Under the pieces are notes generated by a model, which had not been told where the DNA came from, made no database searches, and saw nothing but the letters and a program-made list of their open reading frames with translations. Of a stretch of DNA of 64,000 nt, positions 37,201 through 47,850 are shown piece by piece. The stretch comes from Cenococcum geophilum 1.58 (taxonomy: Eukaryota; Ascomycota; Dothideomycetes; Gloniales; Gloniaceae), in the NCBI GenBank assembly GCA_001692895.1, contig KV748228.1:807344-871343 (forward strand). Direction: 5' to 3'. Numbering within the stretch: position 1 is the stretch's first letter; every line of letters starts with the position of its first letter. The position numbers and the translations under genes are program-made.

Positions 37201-37400
37201 TTTTAGATTTTAGCCATTTTAGTATTATTAGTATCGCCTATTTAGGCGCTAGGTAAAAACTAAGGATCGTCCTAGAACTATACTAGGGACGTATTAGTTT
37301 TAGTAGAGGCGCGTATAGGTCGCGATTGCTCTAGGGTAGAGGTTAATTGGCTAAAGTATAGGGAATTAGTAATCGCGATAGGGCGTAAATTAAAGATACC
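34231..37400 (-). pseudogene. Gypsy-B gag, protease and spacer relic
   Basis: Co-linear with Gypsy-A 12010-15240. The protease segment lies at about 35540-35640; gag covers roughly 36000-37390. A 21-bp unit (AAGGAACTCGTTAGTATAGTT) is duplicated at 37039-37080, absent from Gypsy-A, suggesting replication slippage. An internal deletion relative to Gypsy-A is visible near 36900, where about 75 bp of Gypsy-A gag is missing. Confidence 0.72.
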
Positions 37401-37406
37401 ATAAAC

Positions 37407-37593
37407 TGTTACAGTGCTATAATAAAGTAGACTAAATAACTACGTTATAGTATAAAGAGGAGAAGAAGGTAAAAAGGGGGTATTATATATAAGTAGTAGT
37501 GCCGGCCGCTAAGGTACTAGTAGTAGGCTAGCTAATAGTAGGAAATAGTACAAGATAGTATAAAACAGTATACGTTAGGTTAGTGCCGTAATA
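37407..37593 (-). repeat. Gypsy-B 5' LTR, 187 bp
   Basis: Starts TGTTACAGTGC and ends TGCCGTAATA, followed by the GTAGT target copy. Confidence 0.92.
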
Positions 37594-37598
37594 GTAGT

Positions 37599-37995
37599 TT
37601 AGCTTAGTATTTATTATAGTCTTTAAATAGTATATAATAGGGTATCATTCTCTATCTAGTTACTTTTAGGGGAAAACACTAGCTATTATACCGTCTAAGG
37701 TATTAGTTTCTAGTATTAAGAGCCATTCTAGGTTAAAATAGGTAAGTAGGGGAGCTAATACTAGTCGTTTTTTAAGCTTATTAAAGGCCTGCCTATATAT
37801 AGCGTTAAAGTAAAAGGGCTAGTCTTTTCTAGTAAGACGGTTAAGAGGCTAGGTAATCCTACTATAGTTCTTAATAAAGTATTAGTAGAAGTTGCAAAAA
37901 CCTAAAAATAATTATACCCCCTTTGCGGTCCGTGGGAGTACCTACTAGTTAATTATAACTGTTTTCTCTAGGTTGGCTTTAATTTCGTTTATACT
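37599..37995 (-). pseudogene. Gypsy-C RT C-terminus and start of RNase H
   Basis: The minus frame reads LPRTAKGV then LFLGFCNFY, FNKLKKRLVLAPLLTYF and LILETNTLDGIIASVF (DASDG-type start of RNase H). It is a different family from Gypsy-A/B. It picks up from the RT at 45563-46360 and continues at 24490-24802. Confidence 0.82.
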
Positions 37996-37997
37996 AA

Positions 37998-38090
37998 CGA
38001 GAATTCCGTTAAATTTTCCAAGGAAATTTTCCAAATTGCTGACTTATAGCCAGCAATTTGGTTCCTTGGGGAAATTTAACGGAATTCTCG
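37998..38090. repeat. Fold-back palindrome, ~40-bp arms
   Basis: Arms 37998-38041 and 38051-38090 pair almost perfectly around a 9-base loop; the left arm has a 4-base insertion. The arms include GAATTCCGTTAAAT and its complement. It lies at the 3' edge of the Helitron block, where Helitrons carry a terminal hairpin, but it is much longer than the usual 16-20 bp. It could instead be a small fold-back/MITE insertion. Confidence 0.85.
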
Positions 38091-38099
38091 CGCCTATAG

Positions 38100-38960
38100 T
38101 GGGCTTTTGTCCTTCTAAACTTAGTCTGCCTTACTGCTGCCCTACTACTACCCTCTACTGCCTATTACTGCCCTTTACTGCCCCCTACTGCCCTTTACTG
38201 CCCCACTACTGCCTAATACTACCCACTACCACCATTATACTATTTTTATTATTACCCTTACTACCTTTACCACTCCCCTTTTAAATACTAAAATAACTTC
38301 TTTTTTATTACTCCTAATATATCTTTATTTCCTAATTTATAGCTATATTTATTACTACTTATATACTATATTTTACTAATACTTTAATTACTAATTTATT
38401 ATTATTAGTATTATTTATATTACTACTATTTCTATATTATTATAATTATTATATTAGTTTATTAATTTTAAAACTATATTATAACTATTTTTATTTTTAT
38501 TTTTATCTTTATTCTTATATTTATTTATATTTATAGTACTATTATTATATTAATTCCCTTTTAATTTACTAACTTTACTACTTAAGTTATAGCTATAACT
38601 TTTATTTTTACTTTTATTCTAATTTTATATAGTACTACTTTTACTATTATAAAGAGTACTTTATATTATAGAATACATTTTATATTTAAAATTAAATTCT
38701 TCCTTTATATAAGATAATTATATATACTAAAGACCCTACTATAAGGACTATTATGAAGACTATTAATATTTTTATATATATTTATATAAGATAAAAGTAG
38801 GAAAAAAAATAAAAATTAGAGTATTAAAGCTTTAACTGCCCTTTACTGCCTATTACTGCCCTCTACTGCCTATTACTGCCCTGCTACTACTCTACTACTA
38901 CCCTACTACTACCCTATTACTACTACACTACTACCTTACTACTATAGAATTTATATAGCT
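38100..38960. repeat. CTACTGCCC / CTACTACCC arrays and AT-rich filler
   Basis: Pyrimidine-rich degenerate repeats of CTACTGCC/CTACTACC at 38130-38235 and 38830-38940, separated by TA-rich sequence without genes. The first ~60 bases (from 38096) recur at 40369, including GGGCTTTT...TTCTAAACT...AGTCT. Confidence 0.75.
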
Positions 38961-39079
38961 ACCTTATAGTAATATAAAACTACCTTTATATAATAATCGC
39001 GTAATATAGATTTATATAATTAATCACGTAACGTATATTAATAATAGCTATTTATGTTATTGTTATCATTGTTATCTTC

Positions 39080-40260
39080 TTCCTTAAGCAACAGCACTAC
39101 TACTACTACTACTACTACTATCACCACTGCTGCTGCTGCTGCTACTGCGTCTTCTGCTCCTGCTCCTATTACTACTACTACCGCTACCGCTACCACCACT
39201 ACTACCACCGTTACTACTACCGCCGCTGCCGCCGCTATGTCCGCGCCCGGCCGCCATTTCTTACCCTTACCGCCGCCGTCTTAGGCTAAGGTACCTGCGT
39301 GTAGGACTTTAGTCCTAGTAGATAAGCGTACTAGTAAGTATTAGTACTATAAAAGAATTTAAGAATTTAAGAAGATACTAATATATAAATAGCTGCTATA
39401 GCTACCGCTGCCGCTGGACCCCTCCCTGCTCCCACTACTGCTACTACCGCCACTTCTGCTGCCGCCGCCGCTTTCGCTGCCCCCACTGCCGCTACTTTCC
39501 CCCCAGCTAGCTTTACGGCCGTGAATTAGCCTGCCGCCCTCCCGCCCTAAAATCCCTCGCCTACCGCGCTTACCGCCGCCGCTAAAGCCGCTGCCGCCAA
39601 TATGGCTATAATGCGGGCGCTATATCCCCTGCCGTGCGTCTAGGGCGTGTCTCTACGGTAGGCTCCTAGCCTAAGTAGAGCTTTTGGGGTCTACTAAGGG
39701 GTCTGCCTAAAGGCTAGGCCCCTAAATACAGAGGCCGCCCTAGCGCAAAGCTGGGGTATAATAGCCCTATAGGCTTATACGTCATATATATAGGGCGGTG
39801 GCCTATTTATAGAGTATATGCTAGTTGCCGGCTAGCTACGCGGTAGCTATACTAACTGCTATTATAGTAGCAAAGGGGTATACTGCTTCTTTTAAGTCCG
39901 TAAGTTAGTAATATAAGCCGTAAAAAGTATAACTAATAGAGATAATAGCGTCTGCTACCGCCTCTGCCTCCCCTACCACAGCCTACTCCTACTCCCGCTC
40001 CTACTTCCACGCCCACGCACCTTTCGCTACCGCCACCGCCGCCAATAATAACAACGATAATAATGATGATGATAATAATAAGGAGGAGGAAGAGGCCCCG
40101 CCTACCTACATCCACCCCTATTTTAGGCGGCGCGGGTAGATTACGGGGCTACTCCGCCGTTTGGTGGCTGTGCTTAAAGAGGAGTTATTAGAGGATAAGG
40201 ATAAGGAGTAGGGGAGGGGGGGTAAAGGGGGGGTAAAGGGGGGGGTTTACTAGGCCCTAC
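39080..40260 (+). repeat. GC-rich triplet-repeat island
   Basis: Long runs of ACT, GCT, ACC and GCC triplets at 39095-39270 and again at 39395-39610, later ATA/GAT triplets near 40030-40085 and GGGGGTAAAG runs at 40210-40250. GC content is clearly higher than in the neighbourhood. Any frame yields only Thr/Ala/Pro/Leu homopolymer-like peptides. It may derive from a low-complexity coding exon captured by the Helitron, but no domain supports this. Confidence 0.65.
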
Positions 40261-40368
40261 GGGGTATTTATAAAAGTTTTACTAGCCCTATAGGGTAGTT
40301 ATAAAAGTAGTTATATAATAAAATAATATACCTTATTACGAAAGTAAGACTTCTAGATAGATATTATA

Positions 40369-40460
40369 GCGGGCTTTTAGCTTTCTAAACTCAGTCTACC
40401 CTACTATTACCCTACTACTACCCTACTGCTACCCTACTACTGCCCTACTACTACCACCGC
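40369..40460. repeat. Second copy of the CTACTACC edge segment
   Basis: Starts with the same ~55 bases as 38096-38150, then CTACTACC/CTACTGCC units. The two copies are 2,273 bp apart in direct orientation and bracket the triplet-repeat island. Confidence 0.7.
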
Positions 40461-40473
40461 TGCTATAATATCC

Positions 40474-43400
40474 CCCTACGTCTTAGCCTATAATAGGTAG
40501 TAACACCTTTAGATATATAATATTAGTAGTAGTAGCAGTAGCGGTATCGCCTTCCTACGGTAGTAATAGCGAAAGCCTATATATATCCGTTACTCTTAAT
40601 AGCGTAATATATAACTGCCTATACGTAAAGACTGGTATACGCAAATTAACACCGATAAAGTTAAAAGACTGCCCCTATGACTTATTTACTATTATAGCAA
40701 AGTATAGCCAGATTAGAAACTGCCTTTTACTAATAATAAACGGCAGTTTTCCGTCCATAGAGGTAAGCTTAATATAAGGGATTAGCCGTAGCTGCCTATA
40801 AAAGCTGCCGCTAAGTATCTAAGTTTTAATATAGTGCCGGCCTAGGCGCGTAATAACTATACGGGTGCTATTATAGAGCCCTTTCTTAGGGTAAAGGTTC
40901 CGTAAAAGGATTATAGGCGCGCTTACTTTTAGGGAAAGCTTTAACGGAGGTAGGCTAGTAGGGTTAAATATCTATAGGAGCTCTGCTAGTGGCAGTTCTA
41001 TATAATCCTCTTCTCTATTTTGCTCTATAAAGTCTATAAAATAAAACGTGCTTAGGGAGCTATAGAGCCGCGTAAGGATAGCCTCGTTAATCTTAGCTAT
41101 GGTATTATTATAAATAGTTAGGATAGCGCGATCGCGAAAGGTATTAAGAGTAGTATATACCTAAGTAAGTAGTTACGGAGGGTATATATGCCCGTAAAAG
41201 GGTTCCTAGGACTAGAACTAGCCTATACTAGGTAAAAGAGTAATATTACCGGCTAGGGCTATATTATAAGATAAGTCTTATACCTAAGCTGCAAACTACT
41301 AATTTATCTTACCCTAGCGGATACGTATATTTAACCGCAGGGATAGTATATAGAAGGTAGGCTAGAGGAACAACTGCTATAGGCAGGCACCTACAATAGC
41401 TACGCGGTTCCCCTATGGGACGACAGGCAGTATCTAAGTAAAGTCGCCGCCTAGGATAGTAGGGAGCCCGCTAAAGGTAGAGTTGTTAAAACGGACGTCT
41501 GTAAGTATACGGTGTACGGCTTTAAAGTAGTAGCGGTGCTGTATTAGCACCTTATCCTAAATAAGCAGAGAGGTATAGCGTAAAAGCTCAGCTAGATTTA
41601 AGTTTTTAGAGATATTATAAGTAGACTCTTTATATAGATTAATAGGTATCTAAAAACGGGAGTAGGTAGTACGGCCGCTAGGTAGTAGGAGGGCCGTAAT
41701 ACTAAAAAAAGCTACGTAAAGAACAATCTTATCGCGTAAGCGGTAGTAGTAGTAGAGGTAGTAATAGAGAAACGTTTTATTAGTACCTATAGGGCCCTAG
41801 AGGAAGAAACGGGCCGTCTACGGATTGGTATCTATAGCGGCAACGATAGTATTAAAGCACGCTGCCTGGTCTGTATTTAGCTGCTAGTATAGCTTAGTAA
41901 ACTAGCGTTCTTCCTCTATAGGGTTATATTGCTATAGCTCGGCTATAAAAAGCGGGTTACTTCCCTCTATAATAACACCTTACTAGTACTAGAACTGGGG
42001 CAGGCTATAGTCTATAAGCGTCTTCTGGTAATTGGTAAGTATCTAATAAATAAGGTATAGGCCGTAATTAAGATAGGCGTTATTGTCCTCGCCGACTATA
42101 AGAGGAGTATTAGGCTGATGGGCTAGAAAGCGAGGCAGATTATTGTAAATAGACTGTTTAAAGCGGTCCTATAAAGTAACTAGCTCCGTAATAGGGCCGT
42201 AAAGTAAAGCGGTTATAAATAAGGAGCGTAGCTAGGCGCTAACAGCAAAAACGGCGGCCTCTGTTAAGTAATTAATCTACTTATAATTATCCTCTAGTAG
42301 CCCTAGGGCCATATAGGCGGCCTAGAAGGTTAGATAAACTATACTAGTAATAGTACGGAGGTCCTTAAAGGAGGTAGGGCTAGGAATAGATGTTAGTAGC
42401 AGCTGTAAGTAGAACCTCTTACCCGTAATAGGACTATAGTAATATATACGGCCTATTACGGAGCCTTGCTGGCGTAGACGCTACTCCCGTTGCTTTAAAA
42501 TAAAGGTATACCGCTTAGGGAAGTCTTAATATAGGCAGTTACGGCCATCCTTATACTCCGCATTATACTTAAAAAAGGCCGTTAGTGTAAAGCAAGAGAG
42601 CTTAAGGCGCTGCTAAATCTCCTTAGCAGACTAATTGGGCTAAAAGTATACAGGCTGCTTGTTTAGAAGGTGCACCGCAAGCTAGATTATAGGGGGGTAC
42701 TCCTTATAAATGGGAAACTTAAATAGCCGCTAAATAGCCTTAGACGGGCCAATATAATAGCCCTATAAATATTAGCTTACCTTATTACCGTCTATAAGCC
42801 GCAAAATAGTATGGTCGCTCCCCTTATATATATACTTATAGATATACTTAACGGACTTTATAGAGGCGTAGATCTTAACATTTATATATATATAGTACTT
42901 TGCGGTTAGATATAGGGAGTATAAAAGAATCTAGCGGTTGTCTATTTTAAATATAGCTCCTCCTAGTAAGCGGACAGACTATAACCGTAGATTATTATAA
43001 TAGCGGTATTCTAGATAGCCGTTCTTATATATAACGGTAGTAGGGTTAAAACGCTTAAGGTACTACTTTAAGTAGGTTGGCGAAAGGCCTAGCCCTAGGG
43101 CAACTATATAGGGGGCTCGCGGATTCTAGGAGCCGTAAGGGCCGTAAACTATTAACTTTACGATCTCAGTAAGACAACTAGTGGGATCGTCCTCCGGCTA
43201 TAGAAGCTCAGCGGATATAAAACAGTTAATAACGGCTAGGTTTAGCAGCCTATCGCGGTTATACGGATATAGGAAGAGTAGTAGGTGCTAATAGGGTAGG
43301 CCCCGTTTCTGGTACTTAATAGTCTAAACGGAGCCGTAGTACCGGCCGAAGATCTGCTTCCGTTTTAGGTTGTATAAAAGGTAGGTAACTTTTACGCGGA

Positions 43401-44960
43401 AGACGCGTATAACCAGATCGGGCCTATCTATAGCGGTCTAGCCAGGTAGTAGCTTATGGGTAATCTCTTCCCACCTAGGGTTAGTAGTAAACGTAATAAA
43501 TATACTTAGACGGCTGTATTTATGGATAATAGCTATTAAATCCTAATAGCACTAGCTAATAAAGCGAGCTTCGCTAAGGAAACTTAATAGAAGAATTACG
43601 CGGCGGCCTAATAATTAAGGGTCCAGATTATAGCGGGTAAGAGTATCTATAACACTATTATACAGCTCCGCGCGGAGGTTTAATTAGTAGGAGCGGATCT
43701 AGTTAAGCTTATTTTAATCATATAGCGCCCATATATCTATAATATACTACTAAAATAGCTAGTAGTAGGTAAAAGGGACTAACCTAGAGTTATTATAGAT
43801 ATATAGGTAGAACTAAAAGTACGCCTACTATGTTAAACGGTCTTACTAGCGGGCTTGCTAGTAGGCTTAATTAAAGTTGCGTAGCTAGAGACCCTAGTGC
43901 TAGCTAGTATTACCATAAGGGAAGAGCAGTACGTAGTGGAGCGGTATATATACGGCATGCGCTAAGCTAATACAGCAGTATCGCAGGGGTTTATTAGGCG
44001 TGCTACGCTCCGCAAGTATAATATCGCGAAAGCTGGTATTACCGTACTTATCTAGTATAATAACGGCCACCTCGTTACTTATTAGGAGGTTCTTATAGCG
44101 CCAATTAGCACCGGCCTCTAAGATAAGCTATATCTATAGGTTTAAGATAATTTATAACGGGGTTAATACGGGCTAAGCCTAAAGCCATTCCCTTATAGTT
44201 TAATAGATGGCGATAATAGGGTTCCGTACCTTAGATAGTATAGTAATAAGGCACTATAGAATAGTCGCATTTAGCTAGGTATTAGGACGGGCCTATAGCT
44301 GGATATTTATGGCATAACTAGGGTTGTAAAAGTATAGCTAGGCATACTACGGAGCAATATCGGTAGGAGGCTCTAGCGGGCCCTATAGATAGTAAAGCTC
44401 ACCATATATCTGGAAGTAATTTAGGCCGCCGTGGGCTATACTATGGTTAGTAATGGTACAGTTTACGGACGTAAAAGCTAATACTATATTATATGCGCGG
44501 AGCCGCTCCCTAAACTACCTAGTAGAAGTATTATAGGACTTTAAAAGGCTGTGTAGATATTCTGGTAGAGGCTAGAATAAAGGGAGGTTTATATTACTAT
44601 GCTTACAGCAGGCTTTAAACTATCGATCGCTAGGATGTAATATACTAATACGTTTATTAATCTTATATAGGGCGGCGTAGAAGTTATAGGCGATATTTAT
44701 AGGACCAAGATCTAGCTACTCCGTAATAGGGCGGACGGTAGTAGGACTATAATTTAGCTGCTTCATAATAGGGCGGATAGTAGTAGGCCGCGGCTAGATT
44801 AATACGGATAGTCGCGGCTGGATTAATACGGGTGGTCGCGGCTAGACTAATACGGGCGGTATAAGGGGAGAAGTAGTAGCGGAAGTAGCGGCGGAGGTAG
44901 TTGCGGCTATAGTTTAGGCTATAGGCTGCGGAAGGTCCGCTAAAGGTTATTAGGACCGTC
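40474..44960 (-). pseudogene. Helitron Rep-helicase (RepHel) relic
   Basis: Would nick and unwind DNA for rolling-circle transposition. On the minus strand an N-terminal region contains HGGLNYFQIYGELYYL (about 44410-44460). The Rep domain has FITFTTNPRWEEIT (about 43470-43505). The HUH motif appears as GLPY-stop-HLL (core 43285-43293; first His is Tyr). A PIF1-type helicase follows with Walker A GPIGTNKT (41773-41796; GKT changed to NKT) and a C-terminal segment INKS-x-GQSFNFIGV then QLYITLLRVTDIYRL (about 40550-40670, with Val for Ile at the first position). Length, about 1,500 codons, fits the family. Stops are frequent and a start is not fixed. Confidence 0.87.
44789..44860. repeat. Three 24-bp tandem repeats
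   Basis: Units 44789-44812, 44813-44836 and 44837-44860 each begin CGCGGCT and contain TAATACGG. Just to the right-hand side of the Helitron frame start, a related GTAATAGGGCGGACGGTAGTAGG unit occurs at 44723 and, in variant form, at 44766. In frame they would encode an eight-residue repeat near the RepHel N-terminus. Confidence 0.8.
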
Positions 44961-45562
44961 TACTTCTTTTCTCCTATATATATAGAGTTAGAAAGGTAGT
45001 AAGTTAAAAAAGAGTAAATAAAGGATTAACCCTATAAGATATACAGGTCTTATATGGAGCTCTACAACGGTTTATTATAAAGTTAGTAGAAGAGCGATAC
45101 TGCTTATAGGCAGTACAAAATATACAATTAGAAGGCATTTAGGCGGTAGATATTAGTAAGTAGTAACTAAGGTAGAAGGTAGAGAGTGTAGAGTAGTAAG
45201 GGAAGAGTATAAGGTCGTAAATTTGAAGAGCCTGTAGAGCTCTGTGTAGAGCTCCGTGCACCCTAGAGCTCTAAAACTTTACATTAGTATAATATTACTT
45301 AGCCTTAAGATATATAGCCAAAAGTAGTGTCATTTTAAAGCGCTTTACGAGCTCTATAATCTATATAAATTTTAATTTTATTAACCTACTATTACGGGGT
45401 GCATCGTAAGTGCAAGTATGGGTCGCAATTTGATGGGGTAGCACAGACCCCACATATGACCCGATAAATAATAACTAATTAAAATAACCAATCTTAGTAG
45501 TTGCTCAAAATTAATTTAGTATATATAAGAAGAAGATAGAAGAAGAAGATAATAATAATAAA
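44961..45562. other. Upstream region of the Helitron gene, with hairpin
   Basis: No coding domain. 45225-45275 repeats TAGAGCTC words. 45395-45470 keeps CA and TG dinucleotides and contains nested inverted repeats GGGTC/GACCC (45420-45424, 45458-45462) around GGGGT/ACCCC (45435-45439, 45447-45451). From 45525 AGAAGAAGATAATAA repeats mark the edge of the block. Confidence 0.55.
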
Positions 45563-46360
45563 ACCTTAGTACTTTATACGTTTAATACTAAACTCTAACT
45601 TTTTAATATTAATCTAAAGGCTAGCCTTGCGGAGCCGTTATAGGACTTTATAGACATGCTCCTTATATTTTAGCTCGTCCTTAAAGTAGATTATAATATT
45701 ATCTAAATAGGCCGTATAGAAGTCGTTAAGGTAGTTAAAGAGTATATTGTTTATATACTGCTAGTATATAGCTAGTCCATTAGTTGGTCTAAAAGGAAGT
45801 ACTTTATATTTATACGTTTTATAATAGGTCTAAAATATAGTAAAATCCTTAAACCTAGGGTTTATTCTAATTTAGTAAAAGGCCTAGTAGATAGTAAGCT
45901 TTATAAAAACCTTAGCTCTACTTATTTGGGCTAGAGTCTTTTTAAGTAGGGGTAGCGGATAGCGGTCCTTATAAGTTATATTATATAGTTTATAGTAGTT
46001 AATATAAAAGCGGAGTCCTCTATTTAGCTTTTTAATAAAGAGAATAGGTAAGGTAAAAGGAGCTTAGCTAGGCTTAATAAAGCCCTTATTTAGGTTATTA
46101 ATAAGATACTACTTTATAGCCTATAATTTAGTAATAAACTGCTTATAAAGGGGGCTAAAGCTAAGGGTATTTTTTTTGCCCTGCTTAATCTTATAGTTAT
46201 ATAGTTAGTAAGGTAGAAGTATATTAGACGCTACTTTAGAGAATATATCCTTAAATTTCTGGTGTTAATAGGGCAGCTTTTATTCTACTAGTTTTTTTTA
46301 TCTATAAGCTTACTTTCTTATCTGCTAAGCTTGCTTTCCTTTTTCTTAATTATTTAATTA
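45563..46360 (-). pseudogene. Gypsy-C reverse transcriptase
   Basis: The minus frame reads LNKGFIKPS and APFTLPILFIKKLNRGLRF (about 46010-46110), then motif C YLDN (45698-45709) and GLQIDIKKLEF (about 45590-45620). The second catalytic Asp is Asn. It is followed on the left by the Helitron block, and RNase H resumes at 37995. Confidence 0.83.
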
Positions 46361-47194
46361 ATTTTATATAAGCTAGTTATAAAGGTAATAGTATTAGGCT
46401 AAACTAAGTTTTAGTAGAATTCTATAGTACTAATATAGCAAATATTAACTAGTAGGAGGTCTGCTGGCTTTTTACGGATATTTATTAGTTTATATTTTAC
46501 GGTATAGTATTTATAGTCTTCCTTGGCTTACGTTCTATGTTTCGTAAGTTATCCTTCCTATCTATTAGTTTAGTATAGCGTCTAATATTCTTAACTTTCC
46601 TTTATAGCTATATAAGGCCTAAATTCTCTATAGTTAACTTAGCTAGGTTACTACTAGCTTCCTAGGTCTTTAGTATAGGTGGCATAATATAGCTAGTTTG
46701 GGGGTTAGTATAGTATATAGATCCGTTACAGGTTAAGCTATATATTTTTCTTAAAGGCCTTATCTCTATATATAGCATCTACTTAGTAAATAGTATTAAT
46801 CTAAGGCTGTATAAGGTTTTTTATTATAATGCTAATTTCTTTTATAAAAGAAGGAGTTAGGGGTAGGGCTTTAGGCTAGATAAGCCGCCTATTTTATATA
46901 TTAAGCTATAAGCCTAAATAGGCTAGCTATTTTCTTTTTAAGATTATATTATAGCTTCCTAGGTCTATAATAAGGAAGGGGATATTATACTGCCTTTATC
47001 TATTAATGTGGAGGTAAATTCGCAAGATAGTTATAATAGGTGGCCCTATCTGTCTATTATGCCTATAAATAGGAATTGGTTTAGGCAGTTCTTTAATAGG
47101 TATATTTAAAAAGTTAGCCAGCTTTACAGTATACTAGGTATCTATTAAGGTAAAGGTATTTATTTTAGAGTTAGCTAAAGTAGAGGTTAAAACT
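46361..47194 (-). pseudogene. Gypsy-C protease and protease-RT linker
   Basis: The minus frame contains NTFTLIDT (aspartic protease with Asp kept), ELPKPIPIYRHNRQIGPPI, and then IPFLIIDLGSYNIIL (about 46930-46970), a hallmark of this gypsy subgroup. The N-terminal end of the domain lies at 49983-50060, beyond the Copia insertion, and the frame agrees across it. Confidence 0.75.
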
Positions 47195-47358
47195 TGTCAG
47201 GGCACTGAGCAGGCTGATGGAATGATACATATGATACTCTATGAGGAAGCTCAGGGGCTCGAAGGCCCCGAGAAGATATCTACACGATGGCCCGCGCGCT
47301 GTCACGTGACACGTCGCTGAGCTCAAAGAGACTGCCCAAGTACCCCCCCCTACCAACA
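47195..47358 (-). repeat. Copia 3' LTR, 164 bp
   Basis: TGTCAGGG...CCAACA. Nearly free of RIP changes. The adjoining CACCCCCCCAGG (47359-47370) is the complement of a purine tract. Confidence 0.95.
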
Positions 47359-47659
47359 CACCCCCCCAGGCTCTATGAGCTCTAGCGAATAGGAAACTCC
47401 TCCGGGATGACTATACCATACTCCGTAAGGTTGTGGTTAATAGGTAGGGGTAGTACAAGTAGTAAGAAATACAATTAAGAAAGAAAGGTTCAAAGACAAA
47501 AAATCGACGACGCTCGATCGCCCGTCTGCCATGCTGAAAAGTAGTATTAGTAAGCTTTTTGAAAATTGGAACTGAGTCGATTGACGTTAATTCCGAGGTT
47601 CCGCCGGTCGTAGTATGATTTCCTAATCAGGCCTAGGTGGCCTAGATGGCCCAGGTGAC

Positions 47660-47850
47660 TTTGGTGGCACCTTCTTTGATCGCCTTATAGACGTCCTTTG
47701 GTGAGCTTTCGTCAAGCCGTCTGCTGGTTGATCCATGCTCGGTATATGGTGTAATTTAATCCTACCCCGTTCAATATCCTTGCGGAGCTTGATATCCGCA
47801 TAGTAGTCCTTTGGTCTTTTAACGAATTGATGCGTCTTAACCTTCTTATG
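47660..47850 (-). pseudogene. Copia RNase H C-terminal remnant
   Basis: The minus frame reads YYADIKLRKDIERGRIKL then IPSMDQPADGLTKAH, the well known end of Copia RNase H. It directly follows the stop of the upstream frame at 47851, marking the distal side of the internal deletion. Confidence 0.85.

Larger units (their letters stand above)
24803..37593 (-). mobile_element. Gypsy-B, LTR retrotransposon with nested insertions
   Basis: 12.8 kb between two 187-bp LTRs, flanked by a perfect 5-bp target duplication GTAGT (24798-24802 and 37594-37598). Order on the minus strand: 5' LTR, gag, protease, RT, RNase H, integrase, purine tract (24993-25004 as its complement), 3' LTR. Without the pogo-like element and the LINE it would be about 6.8 kb. 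Same family as Gypsy-A. Confidence 0.92.
37996..45562 (-). mobile_element. Helitron-bearing insertion in Gypsy-C
   Basis: A 7.6-kb block separating two parts of one gypsy pol frame. It contains a Helitron Rep-helicase relic (40474-44960), a GC-rich low-complexity stretch (38100-40460) and a fold-back hairpin at its left edge. On the minus strand the block starts TCTTCTTC after an A and ends GTTAG before a T, resembling Helitron 5' TC and 3' CTRR ends inserted between A and T. However, the host frame is off by one base with these exact edges, so the ends are provisional. Confidence 0.6.

Noticed and set aside
39054-39284. Thr/Ala-rich 76-codon frame
   Set aside because: Translation of ACT/GCT/GCC triplet repeats; any frame through such DNA is open.
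47171-47359. 62-codon minus-strand frame, similar to 49759-49950
   Set aside because: Both are translations of the two Copia LTRs and carry no independent evidence of coding.
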